Below, in pieces: positions 25,928-33,904 of a stretch of 64,000 nt of DNA. The stretch covers positions 1 to 64,000 of the forward strand of contig CAVSZA010000065.1 in NCBI GenBank assembly GCA_963732095.1, read 5' to 3'. Origin of the DNA: AP-15 sp963732095 (lineage in GTDB: Bacteria; Pseudomonadota; Alphaproteobacteria; ATCC43930; CGMCC-115725). The first letter of the stretch is position 1; each line of letters opens with the position of its first letter. A program made the translations under genes and the position numbers. The notes under the pieces were generated by a model, which worked only from the letters and a program-made list of their open reading frames with translations, was not told the DNA's origin and did no database searches.

Positions 25928-26428
25928 ATGACTGACACCGATGACGCCTACCAATTCGAGTTTGCTTCGATCGACGGAGAGCGCCTGCCGCTCGATGCGT
26001 GGCGCGGGCAGCCGGTGCTCGTCGTCAATACCGCTTCCTTTTGCGGGTACACCCCACAATACAGCGATCTCGAAGCCTTATGGCAGCGCTATCGCGATCG
26101 TGGACTCGTTGTACTCGGCGTTCCGTCCAACGACTTTGGCCGGCAGGAGCCGGGCTCGACAGGCCAGATCAAGGAGTTCTGCACGACGAATTACTCCGTT
26201 GACTTTCCCTTGACCGAAAAGTGCCGGGTCATCGGCGGCGAGGCGCACCGGTTCTACCGCTGGATTGCGGAAAGTCTCGGTGAAGGGGGCACGCCGCGCT
26301 GGAACTTTCACAAATATCTGGTGGGACCCGACGGCCAGCTCGCTGGCGCATGGCCGGCGCAAGTCTCCCCGAGCGACCGGCGCATCACGGCCGAAATCGA
26401 GCGGCTACTGCCCCAAGAGCCTCAATAG
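25928..26428 (+). CDS. Glutathione peroxidase (thiol type)
   Basis: Reduces hydroperoxides. The 166-residue protein has the catalytic tetrad: Cys39 (VNTASFCGYTPQ), Gln73 (GRQEPGS), Trp125 and Asn126 (RWNFHKYLV). Cysteine stands where animal enzymes have selenocysteine. A second Cys at 85 (EFCTTNY) is in the position of the resolving cysteine used with thioredoxin. Start ATG 25928 follows GGAGGTCGCG; the longer open frame upstream overlaps the LysE gene and is rejected. The last 7 bp overlap the convergent membrane-protein gene. Confidence 0.94.
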   Translation: MTDTDDAYQFEFASIDGERLPLDAWRGQPVLVVNTASFCGYTPQYSDLEALWQRYRDRGLVVLGVPSNDFGRQEPGSTGQIKEFCTTNYSVDFPLTEKCRVIGGEAHRFYRWIAESLGEGGTPRWNFHKYLVGPDGQLAGAWPAQVSPSDRRITAEIERLLPQEPQ

Positions 26429-26997
26429 AGGCTGCTCGCGACGTGGCTGATCAGTACGCCGAGCAGAAGGTCCACGACGACAACGAACACCGCGGCCGAG
26501 GCGGTCGTGTCGAGCGCGACGCGGGCGATGAACCACTCGTAGACGAGGACAGCGACGGCCGCCGCGACCTCGATCGCCTGGGCGGCTTGGGCACCCAATA
26601 CCCCGCTCTCGGCCTCTAAGCCGACGAGCACGAAGAGCGCGCTCTGCGGCACCTGCGACCAGTTGTACGGGACCATGAAATCGAAGAAACGATGAGGCCG
26701 GCCGATCCGTTGCGTCACGATCAGCATCATCAGCGGGAACGCGGTCCAGGCGATGACATAGGCAATCGTCTCGACCGTGATGATCAGGAAAGCCCCCGAA
26801 CTCTCCCATTCGGCGACGGTCACGCGCAACGACAGCAGGACTAAATAGAGCGGATAACTGACGACGGCGGCACGGAAAGAGCGCCAGAACCCGTCTACCG
26901 AGCGGTCGAAACACGCCAGGCCGCCGCGGTCCCCACGCGCCAGCCGCAGTGCACCAATCATCGCCAGCCGCACTTCCGGCCATGCCGTCGGCATCAA
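26422..26997 (-). CDS. Conserved hypothetical multi-pass membrane protein
   Basis: A 191-residue protein, the first 35 residues soluble (WPEVRLAMIGALRLARGDRGGLACFD). About four to five hydrophobic segments follow (about 43-58, 67-95, 115-127, 138-155, 165-188). It contains IGRPHRFFDFMVPYNWSQVPQ between helices. The pattern of small membrane protein next to dapE is often seen in Rhodospirillales, but no function is known to me. It begins 51 bp after the dapE stop on the same strand, so it may share the dap transcript. Confidence 0.8.
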   Translation of the reverse strand: MMPTAWPEVRLAMIGALRLARGDRGGLACFDRSVDGFWRSFRAAVVSYPLYLVLLSLRVTVAEWESSGAFLIITVETIAYVIAWTAFPLMMLIVTQRIGRPHRFFDFMVPYNWSQVPQSALFVLVGLEAESGVLGAQAAQAIEVAAAVAVLVYEWFIARVALDTTASAAVFVVVVDLLLGVLISHVASSLY

Positions 26998-27048
26998 ACT
27001 CCCGCCACTGGTGACGACAAGCTTCGGCTCCGCGCGAGGCGACCCGCT

Positions 27049-27180
27049 CTAATGACAATCGTCATCGCCGGGCTCGACCCGGTGATCCACGGCCGTTCCG
27101 CCGCGAGGAGATGCGGTGTCGGCGGCATGGATGGCCGGATCAAGTCCGGCCATGACGGCTTCGGGTTCCCGGGATGTGCG
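27049..27180. repeat. REP-type palindromic repeats, partly inside the dapE 3' end
   Basis: Contains the widespread GGATGGCCGGATCAAGTCCG palindrome (arms GGCCGGA and TCCGGCC around 27130-27155) and a second, related GGGCTCGACCCGGTGATCC unit at about 27070. Translated with dapE they give the typical repeat-derived tail AVMAGLDPAIHA...VEPGDDDCH. Confidence 0.8.
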
Positions 27181-28332
27181 TTGGTCGAAAAATAAATTGA
27201 GAAATGTGTGGTAGATCGCTGTCAGGGCGGCGAGATCCGAAAGCTCGACCCGCTCGTCCGCCTTGTGCATGGTCAATCCGACGAGGCCAAATTCGGCGAC
27301 CGGACAGCGGGTCCGGATGAACCGTGCGTCGGAGGTGCCGCCGGTGGTGCTGAGCTCAGGCGTCCTTCCGGTGACCCGCCGGATCGCCTCGGCAAGGCAG
27401 TCGCTGAGCATCCCCGGCGCAACCACAAATGCCTCGCCGCTGACTGAAATATCGAGGGCGTAACGCCCGCCGACCTCGTCAAGCCGCTGCCTGAGCCAGC
27501 GCTCGAGCTGCTCGCTCGTCCAGCAATCATTGAAGCGAATGTTGAACACCGCCCGCGCGCTCGCGGGGATTACGTTCGTAGCCGGATTGCCGATGTCGAT
27601 TGTCGAGACCTGCAGCGTGGAAGGCTGGAAATGCTCCGAGCCTCGGTCGAGTTCGGCGGCGGTTAGAGCGTGAAGCATTGCAACGAGACGATGGGCGGCA
27701 TTGTCCGCAAGATGGGGGTAGGCCGTGTGACCCTGCACGCCGTGCACAGTCAGGCGGCCGGTCATGCTGCCGCGCCGGCCGATCTTGATCATGTCGCCGA
27801 GTGATTGCGCGCTGGTTGGCTCGCCGACGAGACAGGCATCGATCCTCTCGCCGCGCTCCTCGAGCCAATCCAGCACTTTGCGGGTGCCGTTGACGGCGTC
27901 GCCCTCCTCGTCCCCAGTGATCAACAGGCTGATCGATCCGGCGAAGTCCCGCCCGCGCTGACCCCCGTGCTCATTAAGGAAGCGCTCCGCCGCCGCGATG
28001 AAGGCGGCAATCGCTCCCTTCATGTCGACAGCGCCGCGACCGCACAGCGCGCCATCACGCAGACTGGCCGAGAACGGATCGAACGACCAGGCTTCGGCCG
28101 CCCCAGTGGGCACGACGTCGGTGTGGCCGGCGAAACACAGATTGGGGCGGCCGTTGCCGGATCGGGCGTAGAGGTTATGGATATTGTCAAAGACCAGGCG
28201 ATGACAGTCGAACCCAAGCCTCTCCAATGCGGCTGCAACGACATCGAGCGCGCCCTCGTCCTTTGGTGTGACGCTCGGCCGGCGGATCAGCGCCGCGGCG
28301 AGTTCCGCCGGGTCGAGAGCCGTCTCGCTCAT
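27049..28332 (-). CDS. dapE: Succinyl-diaminopimelate desuccinylase with repeat-derived tail
   Basis: Hydrolyses N-succinyl-LL-diaminopimelate in lysine and peptidoglycan synthesis. The dinuclear-zinc M20 motifs are present: FAGHTDVVPTG, GRGAVDMKGA, TGDEEGDAVNG with the catalytic and ligand Glu pair, CLVGEPTS, and GGTSDARFI. ATG 28332 overlaps the dapD stop by four bases (ATGA). The protein is 427 residues against about 380 in relatives. The last 36 residues (about 392-427) are the translation of palindromic repeats and are probably a disordered extension gained by repeat insertion before the old stop. Confidence 0.95.
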   Translation of the reverse strand: MSETALDPAELAAALIRRPSVTPKDEGALDVVAAALERLGFDCHRLVFDNIHNLYARSGNGRPNLCFAGHTDVVPTGAAEAWSFDPFSASLRDGALCGRGAVDMKGAIAAFIAAAERFLNEHGGQRGRDFAGSISLLITGDEEGDAVNGTRKVLDWLEERGERIDACLVGEPTSAQSLGDMIKIGRRGSMTGRLTVHGVQGHTAYPHLADNAAHRLVAMLHALTAAELDRGSEHFQPSTLQVSTIDIGNPATNVIPASARAVFNIRFNDCWTSEQLERWLRQRLDEVGGRYALDISVSGEAFVVAPGMLSDCLAEAIRRVTGRTPELSTTGGTSDARFIRTRCPVAEFGLVGLTMHKADERVELSDLAALTAIYHTFLNLFFDQRTSREPEAVMAGLDPAIHAADTASPRGGTAVDHRVEPGDDDCH

Positions 28333-29186
28333 TCCCGCAGCAGCTCGTTGATCGAGGTCCGCGCCCGGGTGCCCTCGTCGACTTTCTTGACGATGACTGC
28401 GCAATAGAGGCTCGGGCCCGGCCGACCATCGGGCAGGTTCTTGCCGGGAAGGGAGCCTGGCACGACGACCGAATAGGCCGGCACGCGGCCCATCAGGATC
28501 TCGCCGGTGTCGCGGTCGACGATCTTGGTCGTGGCGCCAATAAAGGTGCCCATTGACAGCACTGCACCGGTCTCGACAACGACCCCTTCGACGACCTCAC
28601 TGCGCGCGCCGATGAAGCAGTTATCCTCGATAATCACCGGCTCAGCCTGCAACGGCTCGAGAACCCCGCCGATCCCAACACCACCCGAAAGATGGCAGTT
28701 CTTGCCGATCTGCGCGCAGGAGCCGACCGTCGCCCAGGTGTCGACCATCGTCCCGGCGTCGACATAGGCGCCGACATTTACAAAGCTTGGCATCAGCACG
28801 ACGTTCGGCGCGATATAGGCGGAGCGGCGCACGATCGATCCGGGCACCGCGCGAAATCCAGCGTCGCGGAAGCGGTTCGACGACCAGCCGGCAAATTTCG
28901 ACGGCACCTTGTCCCACCACCGCGACGCACCGCGCTCCGGGTCGATAGGACCGCCCGGGACCTCGATCATGTCGCTGAGGCGAAACGACAGCAGCACGGC
29001 CTTCTTGAGCCATTGATGGACCTGCCATCCCTGGCTTGTCTTTTCGGCGACGCGCGCACGACCCTCATCGAGCGCGTCGAGTGCTTCCTCGACGGCCTCG
29101 CGGTATGCACCGCCGCTCTGCGGCCCGAGCGTGTCGCGGGCTTCCCAGGCGGCATCGATAGTCGCGGCGAGATTGGCGTCGGTCAT
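28329..29186 (-). CDS. dapD: Tetrahydrodipicolinate N-succinyltransferase
   Basis: Transfers succinyl from succinyl-CoA to tetrahydrodipicolinate. The 285-residue protein has an N-terminal helical domain (VHQWLKKAVLLSFRL, RWWDKVPSKF). A left-handed beta-helix of hexapeptide repeats follows (IVRRSAYIAPNVVLMPSFVN, VGAYVDAGTMVDTWATVGS, CAQIGKNCHLSGGVGIGG) and the tail carries VPAYSVVVPGSLPG. ATG 29186 gives the standard N-terminus (MTDANLAATIDAAWEARDTL); the open frame to 29429 is noncoding extension. Directly coupled to dapE. Confidence 0.97.
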   Translation of the reverse strand: MTDANLAATIDAAWEARDTLGPQSGGAYREAVEEALDALDEGRARVAEKTSQGWQVHQWLKKAVLLSFRLSDMIEVPGGPIDPERGASRWWDKVPSKFAGWSSNRFRDAGFRAVPGSIVRRSAYIAPNVVLMPSFVNVGAYVDAGTMVDTWATVGSCAQIGKNCHLSGGVGIGGVLEPLQAEPVIIEDNCFIGARSEVVEGVVVETGAVLSMGTFIGATTKIVDRDTGEILMGRVPAYSVVVPGSLPGKNLPDGRPGPSLYCAVIVKKVDEGTRARTSINELLRE

Positions 29187-30024
29187 GGCTGTCCCGAGTG
29201 GGCTTGCGGTGTTCGAGGGCGCCGCAACATGATCGACCCGCCCCTCTAGTGTCAACGCAGCCCGAGCCGAAGACGTCGCTGTTTTCGCTGATATGCACCG
29301 AAAAAAACAGCCAAGGAGCCGGGGTGCACGGCGGAAATCCTCGCTTTTTTGACTGCGAGTCGGCGGAATAACACCGAATAACAGCCAGCACGAACAGCCA
29401 GGTCTGGCTGACGGATGAGCTACTGACACTGGGAGTGTGCGGACTGAGCATCTCTGGATTCGATTTCGATGGCATTCGATGAAATCCTTGCCTCACCGGA
29501 AACTGCGCCGGGCGCCCAAATTTGACTCGATACCATGCCATTGCGGTTATTTTCGGGACCGGACCTCCGTTTCGCCAACATCGCTTCGATTATGTTTGCG
29601 GCTGTCAAACCTGGCTCAAAATGAACTCGGTCTTCACACAACGGCCTATCGCCGCCCCGCCGCTTTCGCGGGAAAAGACGAGTAGCAGCGGTAGCTCGTT
29701 GAGAACTACCGCTTCACTTTTTTGGTCAGACTGTCAGCAAAGGCCCAAGCCCGTAGCCTTCTTATGCACAGGGTTTCCTGTTGCCGTAGTATCGCACGGG
29801 AAGGCGAATCTCGCACCCGGAAGGGCGTCCCGTCGGATCGGCACCCTTGACGCTCGGGGTCGCCATCGTGACTACCGCAGTGCGGCGAGTCCGTTGCCCG
29901 ACATCAAACAGTAATAATTTCTTGCACGCGGCCTTTTTTCGATGCGCTAATCCTCCATTTATCGGAGAATAACGGCGCAATAGCGTGTGGGCGCGCTATT
30001 GGGAGACGAGGAGGGATAGACCAC
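29187..30024. other. Long intergenic region, no convincing protein gene
   Basis: About 840 bp between the divergent dapD and a small coiled-coil protein gene. Short open frames on both strands lack family resemblance and sensible composition. It contains AACAGCCA-type short repeats near 29310-29400, a hairpin (CCCGC...GCGGG near 29656) and a strong terminator-like hairpin at 29687-29723. The last 100 bp are AT-richer and would hold the promoter of the gene at 30025. Confidence 0.6.
29687..29723 (+). terminator. Orphan intrinsic terminator
   Basis: Arms AGCGGTAG (29687-29694) and CTACCGCT (29706-29713) are perfectly complementary, with an eleven-base loop. TCACTTTTTT follows. No protein gene ends here on the plus strand, so it may end a small RNA transcribed from within 29400-29680. 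Confidence 0.55.
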
Positions 30025-30507
30025 ATGGCGACGTTGGACGAGATTGGGCAGGAAAAGCAGCGGATTTCCGAGCGGCTGGCGCGGATTGATGCCGAACGGA
30101 CGAAGCTTGCTGATCAGCTCAGTGAACTGGAGATCACCGAGCGTGTTTTAACGCAATTCGGCGGCAGTGCCGCTACAGCCGATAGACGGCGGCGCGGACG
30201 CCCGGCAAGAACTGCCCCGGCAGCCGCCCCGCAGCGCAGAGCGCGCGGCAGCCAGCAGGCGGCGGCGAGCGTGTCCTTGAGCGATGCCACTCTGCAGGCC
30301 GTCAAGGCGCATCCCGATGGGGCCACCGCAACGGACATCCTCAATCACTTGTCGCGGGAATTCGGCATGACGGTCCGGCCGAACCACCTCGGTATCGCGC
30401 TGCAACGGCACCGGCGCGCTGGCCGTCTCGACAACCGCGATCAGCGCTGGCACCTGCCGGCATCGGGGCAGCGGGAGCAATCAGACCACGCCGCGATGAC
30501 CGGCTGA
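30025..30507 (+). CDS. Hypothetical coiled-coil and winged-helix-like protein
   Basis: A 160-residue protein with a good ribosome site (GAGGAGGG, 13 bp before ATG). Residues 5-45 form a charged coiled coil (QEKQRISERLARIDAERTKL). Residues 52-80 are a very basic Arg/Ala/Pro linker. Residues 83-148 look like a small winged helix (DATLQAVKAHPDGATATDIL then LGIALQRHRRAGRLDNRDQRWHL). A DNA-binding role is plausible from the basic linker and the helix-turn-helix-like end, but no family is recognised. Confidence 0.75.
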   Translation: MATLDEIGQEKQRISERLARIDAERTKLADQLSELEITERVLTQFGGSAATADRRRRGRPARTAPAAAPQRRARGSQQAAASVSLSDATLQAVKAHPDGATATDILNHLSREFGMTVRPNHLGIALQRHRRAGRLDNRDQRWHLPASGQREQSDHAAMTG

Positions 30508-30618
30508 GCCCATCGGGCTCTGGACGATTGGGCGCGCTGAGGGGCGGCTCCTCGGTTGCGCCCAACCTAAATTTTCGCGAGCCATCGGCGCGCAGGCGAT
30601 CGTGTTTCCGGATCAGCG

Positions 30619-31581
30619 CTACGCGATCTTCAATAGCCGCTTGGCATTGCCGTTCAACAGCTTCTCCTTGTCTTCCGCGCACAGTGGCAAGGTTTCCGTC
30701 CATTTGGTGCCCGGCGGATTGTCGACAAACGGATAGTCGACCGAGAAGAGAATGCGGTCGATCCCCATTTCCATCATGCAGCACAAGAGGGCGGGATCGG
30801 AGAAGAAGCCGCTCGTCGTGATGAAGAAGTGCTCGCAGAAGGTGTCGCGGAAGCCCTTGCCGCTCCTGCCGTCTCGCGCCAGCCCCATGTTGATGCGCCA
30901 GAGATAAAATGGCAGGCCCTCGCCGAGGTGGCCGAGAATGATTTTGAGACCGGGATAGGCGTCGAACACGCCGCTCAACACCAGACGAACGCCTTGCGTT
31001 GCAGTCTCGACCGTGAATCCCCAGGCGGCGCGCAACAGTGAAGGGTACTGCGCCACATAGTCCTTGTAGTAGGCCTCGATGACAGCGGGATGCGGGGTCG
31101 AGGGATGCATGTAGAGCGGCATGTCGAGCGCCTGGGCCCGCTCGAAAATCGGCCAGAATCGTTTATCGTCGAGGAAGAGCCCGTTCGTCAGCCCGTTTAC
31201 CAGCGCACCCTTGAAGCCGAGCTTGGTAACAGTGCGCTCCAGCTCGTCGGCCGCAGCCTTCGGATCGGGAGTGGGGATCGCAGCAAAAGCGGCGAAACGG
31301 TCGGGATGGCCTCGCACTGTTTCGTAGAGCCGGTCGTTGGCACCGCGCGCCAACCCGACGGCGGTCTCGGCATCCAGTTTCTGCAGCCCCGGATTGGCGT
31401 GGGACAACACCTGCAAATCGATGCCGGCCTCGTCCATCTCCCGCAGCCGCAACTCGCCGACATCGTCGAGACGCTCGACCACCCGCGGCGCAGTGGTCAT
31501 GTCCAGTCCGGTGATGTGCCGCTTCACCTCAGGGTCGAAGTAGTGCTCCTCCAGCGCGATGATGTAGGGTTTTGTTGCCAT
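30619..31581 (-). CDS. Amidohydrolase-2 family enzyme, resorcylate/carboxyvanillate decarboxylase-like
   Basis: TIM-barrel metalloenzyme of 320 residues in the ACMSD/LigW/gamma-resorcylate decarboxylase group. Expected metal ligands are Glu11 and His13 (ALEEHYF), His159 (YMHPSTPHP) and Asp282 (FSVDYPFVDNPP); His218 in ILGHLGEGLPF is the usual catalytic histidine. These enzymes mostly remove CO2 from aromatic acids, some hydrolyse lactone-like substrates. It is last in a leftward group with a VOC protein, a ferredoxin reductase and a ferredoxin, which suggests an aromatic degradation pathway. The true substrate is unknown. Confidence 0.9.
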   Translation of the reverse strand: MATKPYIIALEEHYFDPEVKRHITGLDMTTAPRVVERLDDVGELRLREMDEAGIDLQVLSHANPGLQKLDAETAVGLARGANDRLYETVRGHPDRFAAFAAIPTPDPKAAADELERTVTKLGFKGALVNGLTNGLFLDDKRFWPIFERAQALDMPLYMHPSTPHPAVIEAYYKDYVAQYPSLLRAAWGFTVETATQGVRLVLSGVFDAYPGLKIILGHLGEGLPFYLWRINMGLARDGRSGKGFRDTFCEHFFITTSGFFSDPALLCCMMEMGIDRILFSVDYPFVDNPPGTKWTETLPLCAEDKEKLLNGNAKRLLKIA

Positions 31582-31699
31582 CCGCTCCTCCTCGCATGTC
31601 AGCCGCAGCCACTGGCCGGCACTGTTTCAATTTGCTTTCGAATCCTCCCCAGATCTCCTCGGCGGCGCTGAGGACGGTCATGCCGTGATCACGGCCGGT

Positions 31700-32119
31700 T
31701 CAGCCCTTGGCGGCCGTCGCGACGGCAAGCCCGACTTCCTGGCCAAACGAAAGCTCGAGCGAGTTGCCGTCGGGGTCTGCGATGCGCGCGACGTAACCGA
31801 TCGGGTCGCCCGCATCGATTGGAGCGCGTGTCGGCCGGCCCTCGCGGCACGCCTCCGCATACAACCGATCGATCTCTTCACGGCTCGCGCAGGCGACGCC
31901 GAGGTGTCCGAATGGCCCGAGCGGTGGATCGTGCTGGTCTGCGGCCTCGACTAAAACGATGACAAAGGGCCGGGTTTGGTCGGTAATCCAGGCCGAACGG
32001 ACGCCCTCCCGGATGCGCCGATGCACAACGGTCATGGCTCCATACTTTTCGTAAAAGGCAATGCTCGCGTCGAGATCGCGTGCGGTCAGCGCGACATGAG
32101 TCAATCCTAGGTCTGGCAT
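31700..32119 (-). CDS. VOC-superfamily (glyoxalase/dioxygenase fold) protein
   Basis: A 139-residue protein with paired beta-alpha-beta-beta-beta modules: GLTHVALTARDLDASIAFYEK at the start (metal-type His8), FGHLGVACASREEIDRLYAEA in the middle and GYVARIADPDGNSLELSFGQ at the end (Glu in the final strand). Such proteins bind a metal and act as lyases, isomerases or extradiol dioxygenases. Position, 118 bp upstream of the amidohydrolase on the same strand, suggests a role in the same pathway. Confidence 0.88.
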   Translation of the reverse strand: MPDLGLTHVALTARDLDASIAFYEKYGAMTVVHRRIREGVRSAWITDQTRPFVIVLVEAADQHDPPLGPFGHLGVACASREEIDRLYAEACREGRPTRAPIDAGDPIGYVARIADPDGNSLELSFGQEVGLAVATAAKG

Positions 32120-32276
32120 CGCAAATCCTCCTTATGCGGAATATGGATGCGGTTCAATCGCTGACGACCGGTCCGGTCGAAGCTTCGGATTTCTCGGGTT
32201 GAGGACCTCATGACGGTCGACCGCCGTTGCGACGGTAGGATTCGTTTCCCCGGATAGTGCAATGAGCGCACACCCA

Positions 32277-33515
32277 CTAGCGGCCCGGCAGCCTGCGAGC
32301 GTGGGCCCGCAGGTCGTAACCTTCATCGGCTGCCTGTTCCGGCGATAATGCAGGGTCGCCTGCTAACAGCCTCCGCGCGACGACGTGGTCGGCTGTCCTA
32401 TTGACCGACTCGACGCCAATCAGTCGGTCGTCGCGGTAACAGAATACCGAGAAATTGCGAGCAGTCGGGTCGCCGCGCAGAACCGATGTGTCATGGCCTA
32501 TGGTAATGCCGGCGATCTGCAATTTCAGATCACCCTGGTCGCTCCAGAACCACGGCACCCTCCGGTAGGGCATCGGCCGGCCGGCGAGACGATCGGCGAC
32601 GCAGCGTCCTTGGTCCACCGCGTTTTGCACTGATTCGAGGCGCACGCGAACGGGCGCGAAGGGGGTCGGGAAATTCGCGCAATCGCCAATGGCGGAAATC
32701 GCCGGGTCGCTGGTCGCGAGGTATTCGTCGACGACGATGCCGTCATCGACCGCGAGCCCGGCATGGCGGGCCAGTTGGGCATTCGGGATGACGCCGATGC
32801 AGATCAGCACCAGATCGGCGGGAATACGCCGGCCGTCGGTCGTCTCGACCCCGGCAACCCGGCCGCCGACGCCGAGCATTCGGACTACTCCGGTGCCGAG
32901 TGCAACTTCGGCTCCCCAGCCAACGTGAGCTTCAGTAAAGAACTGCGCCACTGGCTCGGAAACCACTCGGCCCATTGGCTTACGGGTCACCTCGATGATG
33001 TGGACAGCGGTGCCGCGCTCGAGCGCAACGGCGGCGAATTCGAGGCCGATAAAGCCTGCGCCGACGACCACGACCTCGCGCACCTCCTCCAGCCGCTGCC
33101 TTAGCGCATCCGCGTCAGCTAGAGTGCGCAGCGTCAGTACGCCGTCCAATTCGGCTCCGGGCACGGCCAGCGGACGGCACCCGGCTCCGGTCGCAACGAC
33201 GAGATGGTCCCACGAGAACTCGATGCCCGAAGCCAAATGCAGGCGCCGTTGTCCGCGATCTATTGCCGTTACCGGGTCGCCATAGAGGAGGTCGATCTGT
33301 TGCTTGGCATAAAACTCGGCGGGGCGCAGCCACAGATCGTCAGCCCCAGACTTACCAGCGAGGTATGATTTCGACAGTGGCGGGCGCTGGTAGGGCACAA
33401 CAGGCTCGTCGCCGATCAGCGCGATGCGGCCGGAAAAGCCGGTGTCGCGCAACGAGGCGGCAGCCTGGAAACCGGCTTGGCCGGCGCCGATGATGGCGAC
33501 GACCGGAGCCGGCAT
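32277..33515 (-). CDS. FAD-dependent ferredoxin reductase (rhodocoxin/putidaredoxin reductase type)
   Basis: Passes electrons from NADH to a 2Fe-2S ferredoxin. The 412-residue protein has the FAD-binding GAGQAG (10-15), RPPLSKSYLAG, the NAD-binding VVVVGAGFIGLEFAAVAL, VLICIGVIPN and the second FAD contact ISAIGDCANFP. The C-terminal domain carries VPWFWSDQGDLKLQIAG, typical of this reductase class. The start overlaps the ferredoxin stop by one base (TGATG). No cytochrome P450 or terminal oxygenase gene is in the neighbourhood. Confidence 0.94.
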   Translation of the reverse strand: MPAPVVAIIGAGQAGFQAAASLRDTGFSGRIALIGDEPVVPYQRPPLSKSYLAGKSGADDLWLRPAEFYAKQQIDLLYGDPVTAIDRGQRRLHLASGIEFSWDHLVVATGAGCRPLAVPGAELDGVLTLRTLADADALRQRLEEVREVVVVGAGFIGLEFAAVALERGTAVHIIEVTRKPMGRVVSEPVAQFFTEAHVGWGAEVALGTGVVRMLGVGGRVAGVETTDGRRIPADLVLICIGVIPNAQLARHAGLAVDDGIVVDEYLATSDPAISAIGDCANFPTPFAPVRVRLESVQNAVDQGRCVADRLAGRPMPYRRVPWFWSDQGDLKLQIAGITIGHDTSVLRGDPTARNFSVFCYRDDRLIGVESVNRTADHVVARRLLAGDPALSPEQAADEGYDLRAHARRLPGR

Positions 33516-33838
33516 CAGACCTGCGTCTCTGGCAGATAGACGACGAGACCGTCGAGTTCGGGAGTTGCGACCAACTGGCAGCTCAACCGGCTGTTCGGCT
33601 TGCGCTCACTCGCAGTGAATTCGAGCATCGCCTTCTCATCGTCCGACTGGGGTGGGGTGCGATCGAGCTGGCCCGGCTCCACATAGACATGGCAGGTGGC
33701 GCACATCATCTCGCCGCCGCACTCGGCAACGATGCCGTCGACGCTGTTGACGATCGCCGCCCGCATGACGCTGGTGCCGAGCGGAACATCGAGCACCTCG
33801 CGCGCCCCATTCGGATGAACATAGGTGACTTTCGGCAT
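33515..33838 (-). CDS. 2Fe-2S ferredoxin, adrenodoxin type
   Basis: A 107-residue electron carrier. The cluster ligands are Cys40, Cys46, Cys49 and Cys87 (C-x5-C-x2-C ... C), in VAECGGEMMCATCHVYV and SRLSCQLV, the arrangement of adrenodoxin, putidaredoxin and rhodocoxin. It is the first gene of the pair and is translationally coupled to its reductase. The physiological acceptor, a P450 or ring hydroxylase, must be encoded elsewhere. Confidence 0.95.
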   Translation of the reverse strand: MPKVTYVHPNGAREVLDVPLGTSVMRAAIVNSVDGIVAECGGEMMCATCHVYVEPGQLDRTPPQSDDEKAMLEFTASERKPNSRLSCQLVATPELDGLVVYLPETQV

Positions 33839-33904
33839 CGTTTTCCTATCGGTTGGACACGGGGCAAGCGACCGCCGATCTAAACCGCTACCGGCTACCC
33901 GGCG

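Noticed and set aside
29420..29914. Short open frames in the dapD upstream gap as genes
   Set aside because: Overlapping frames on both strands, odd composition and no ribosome site or conserved motif.
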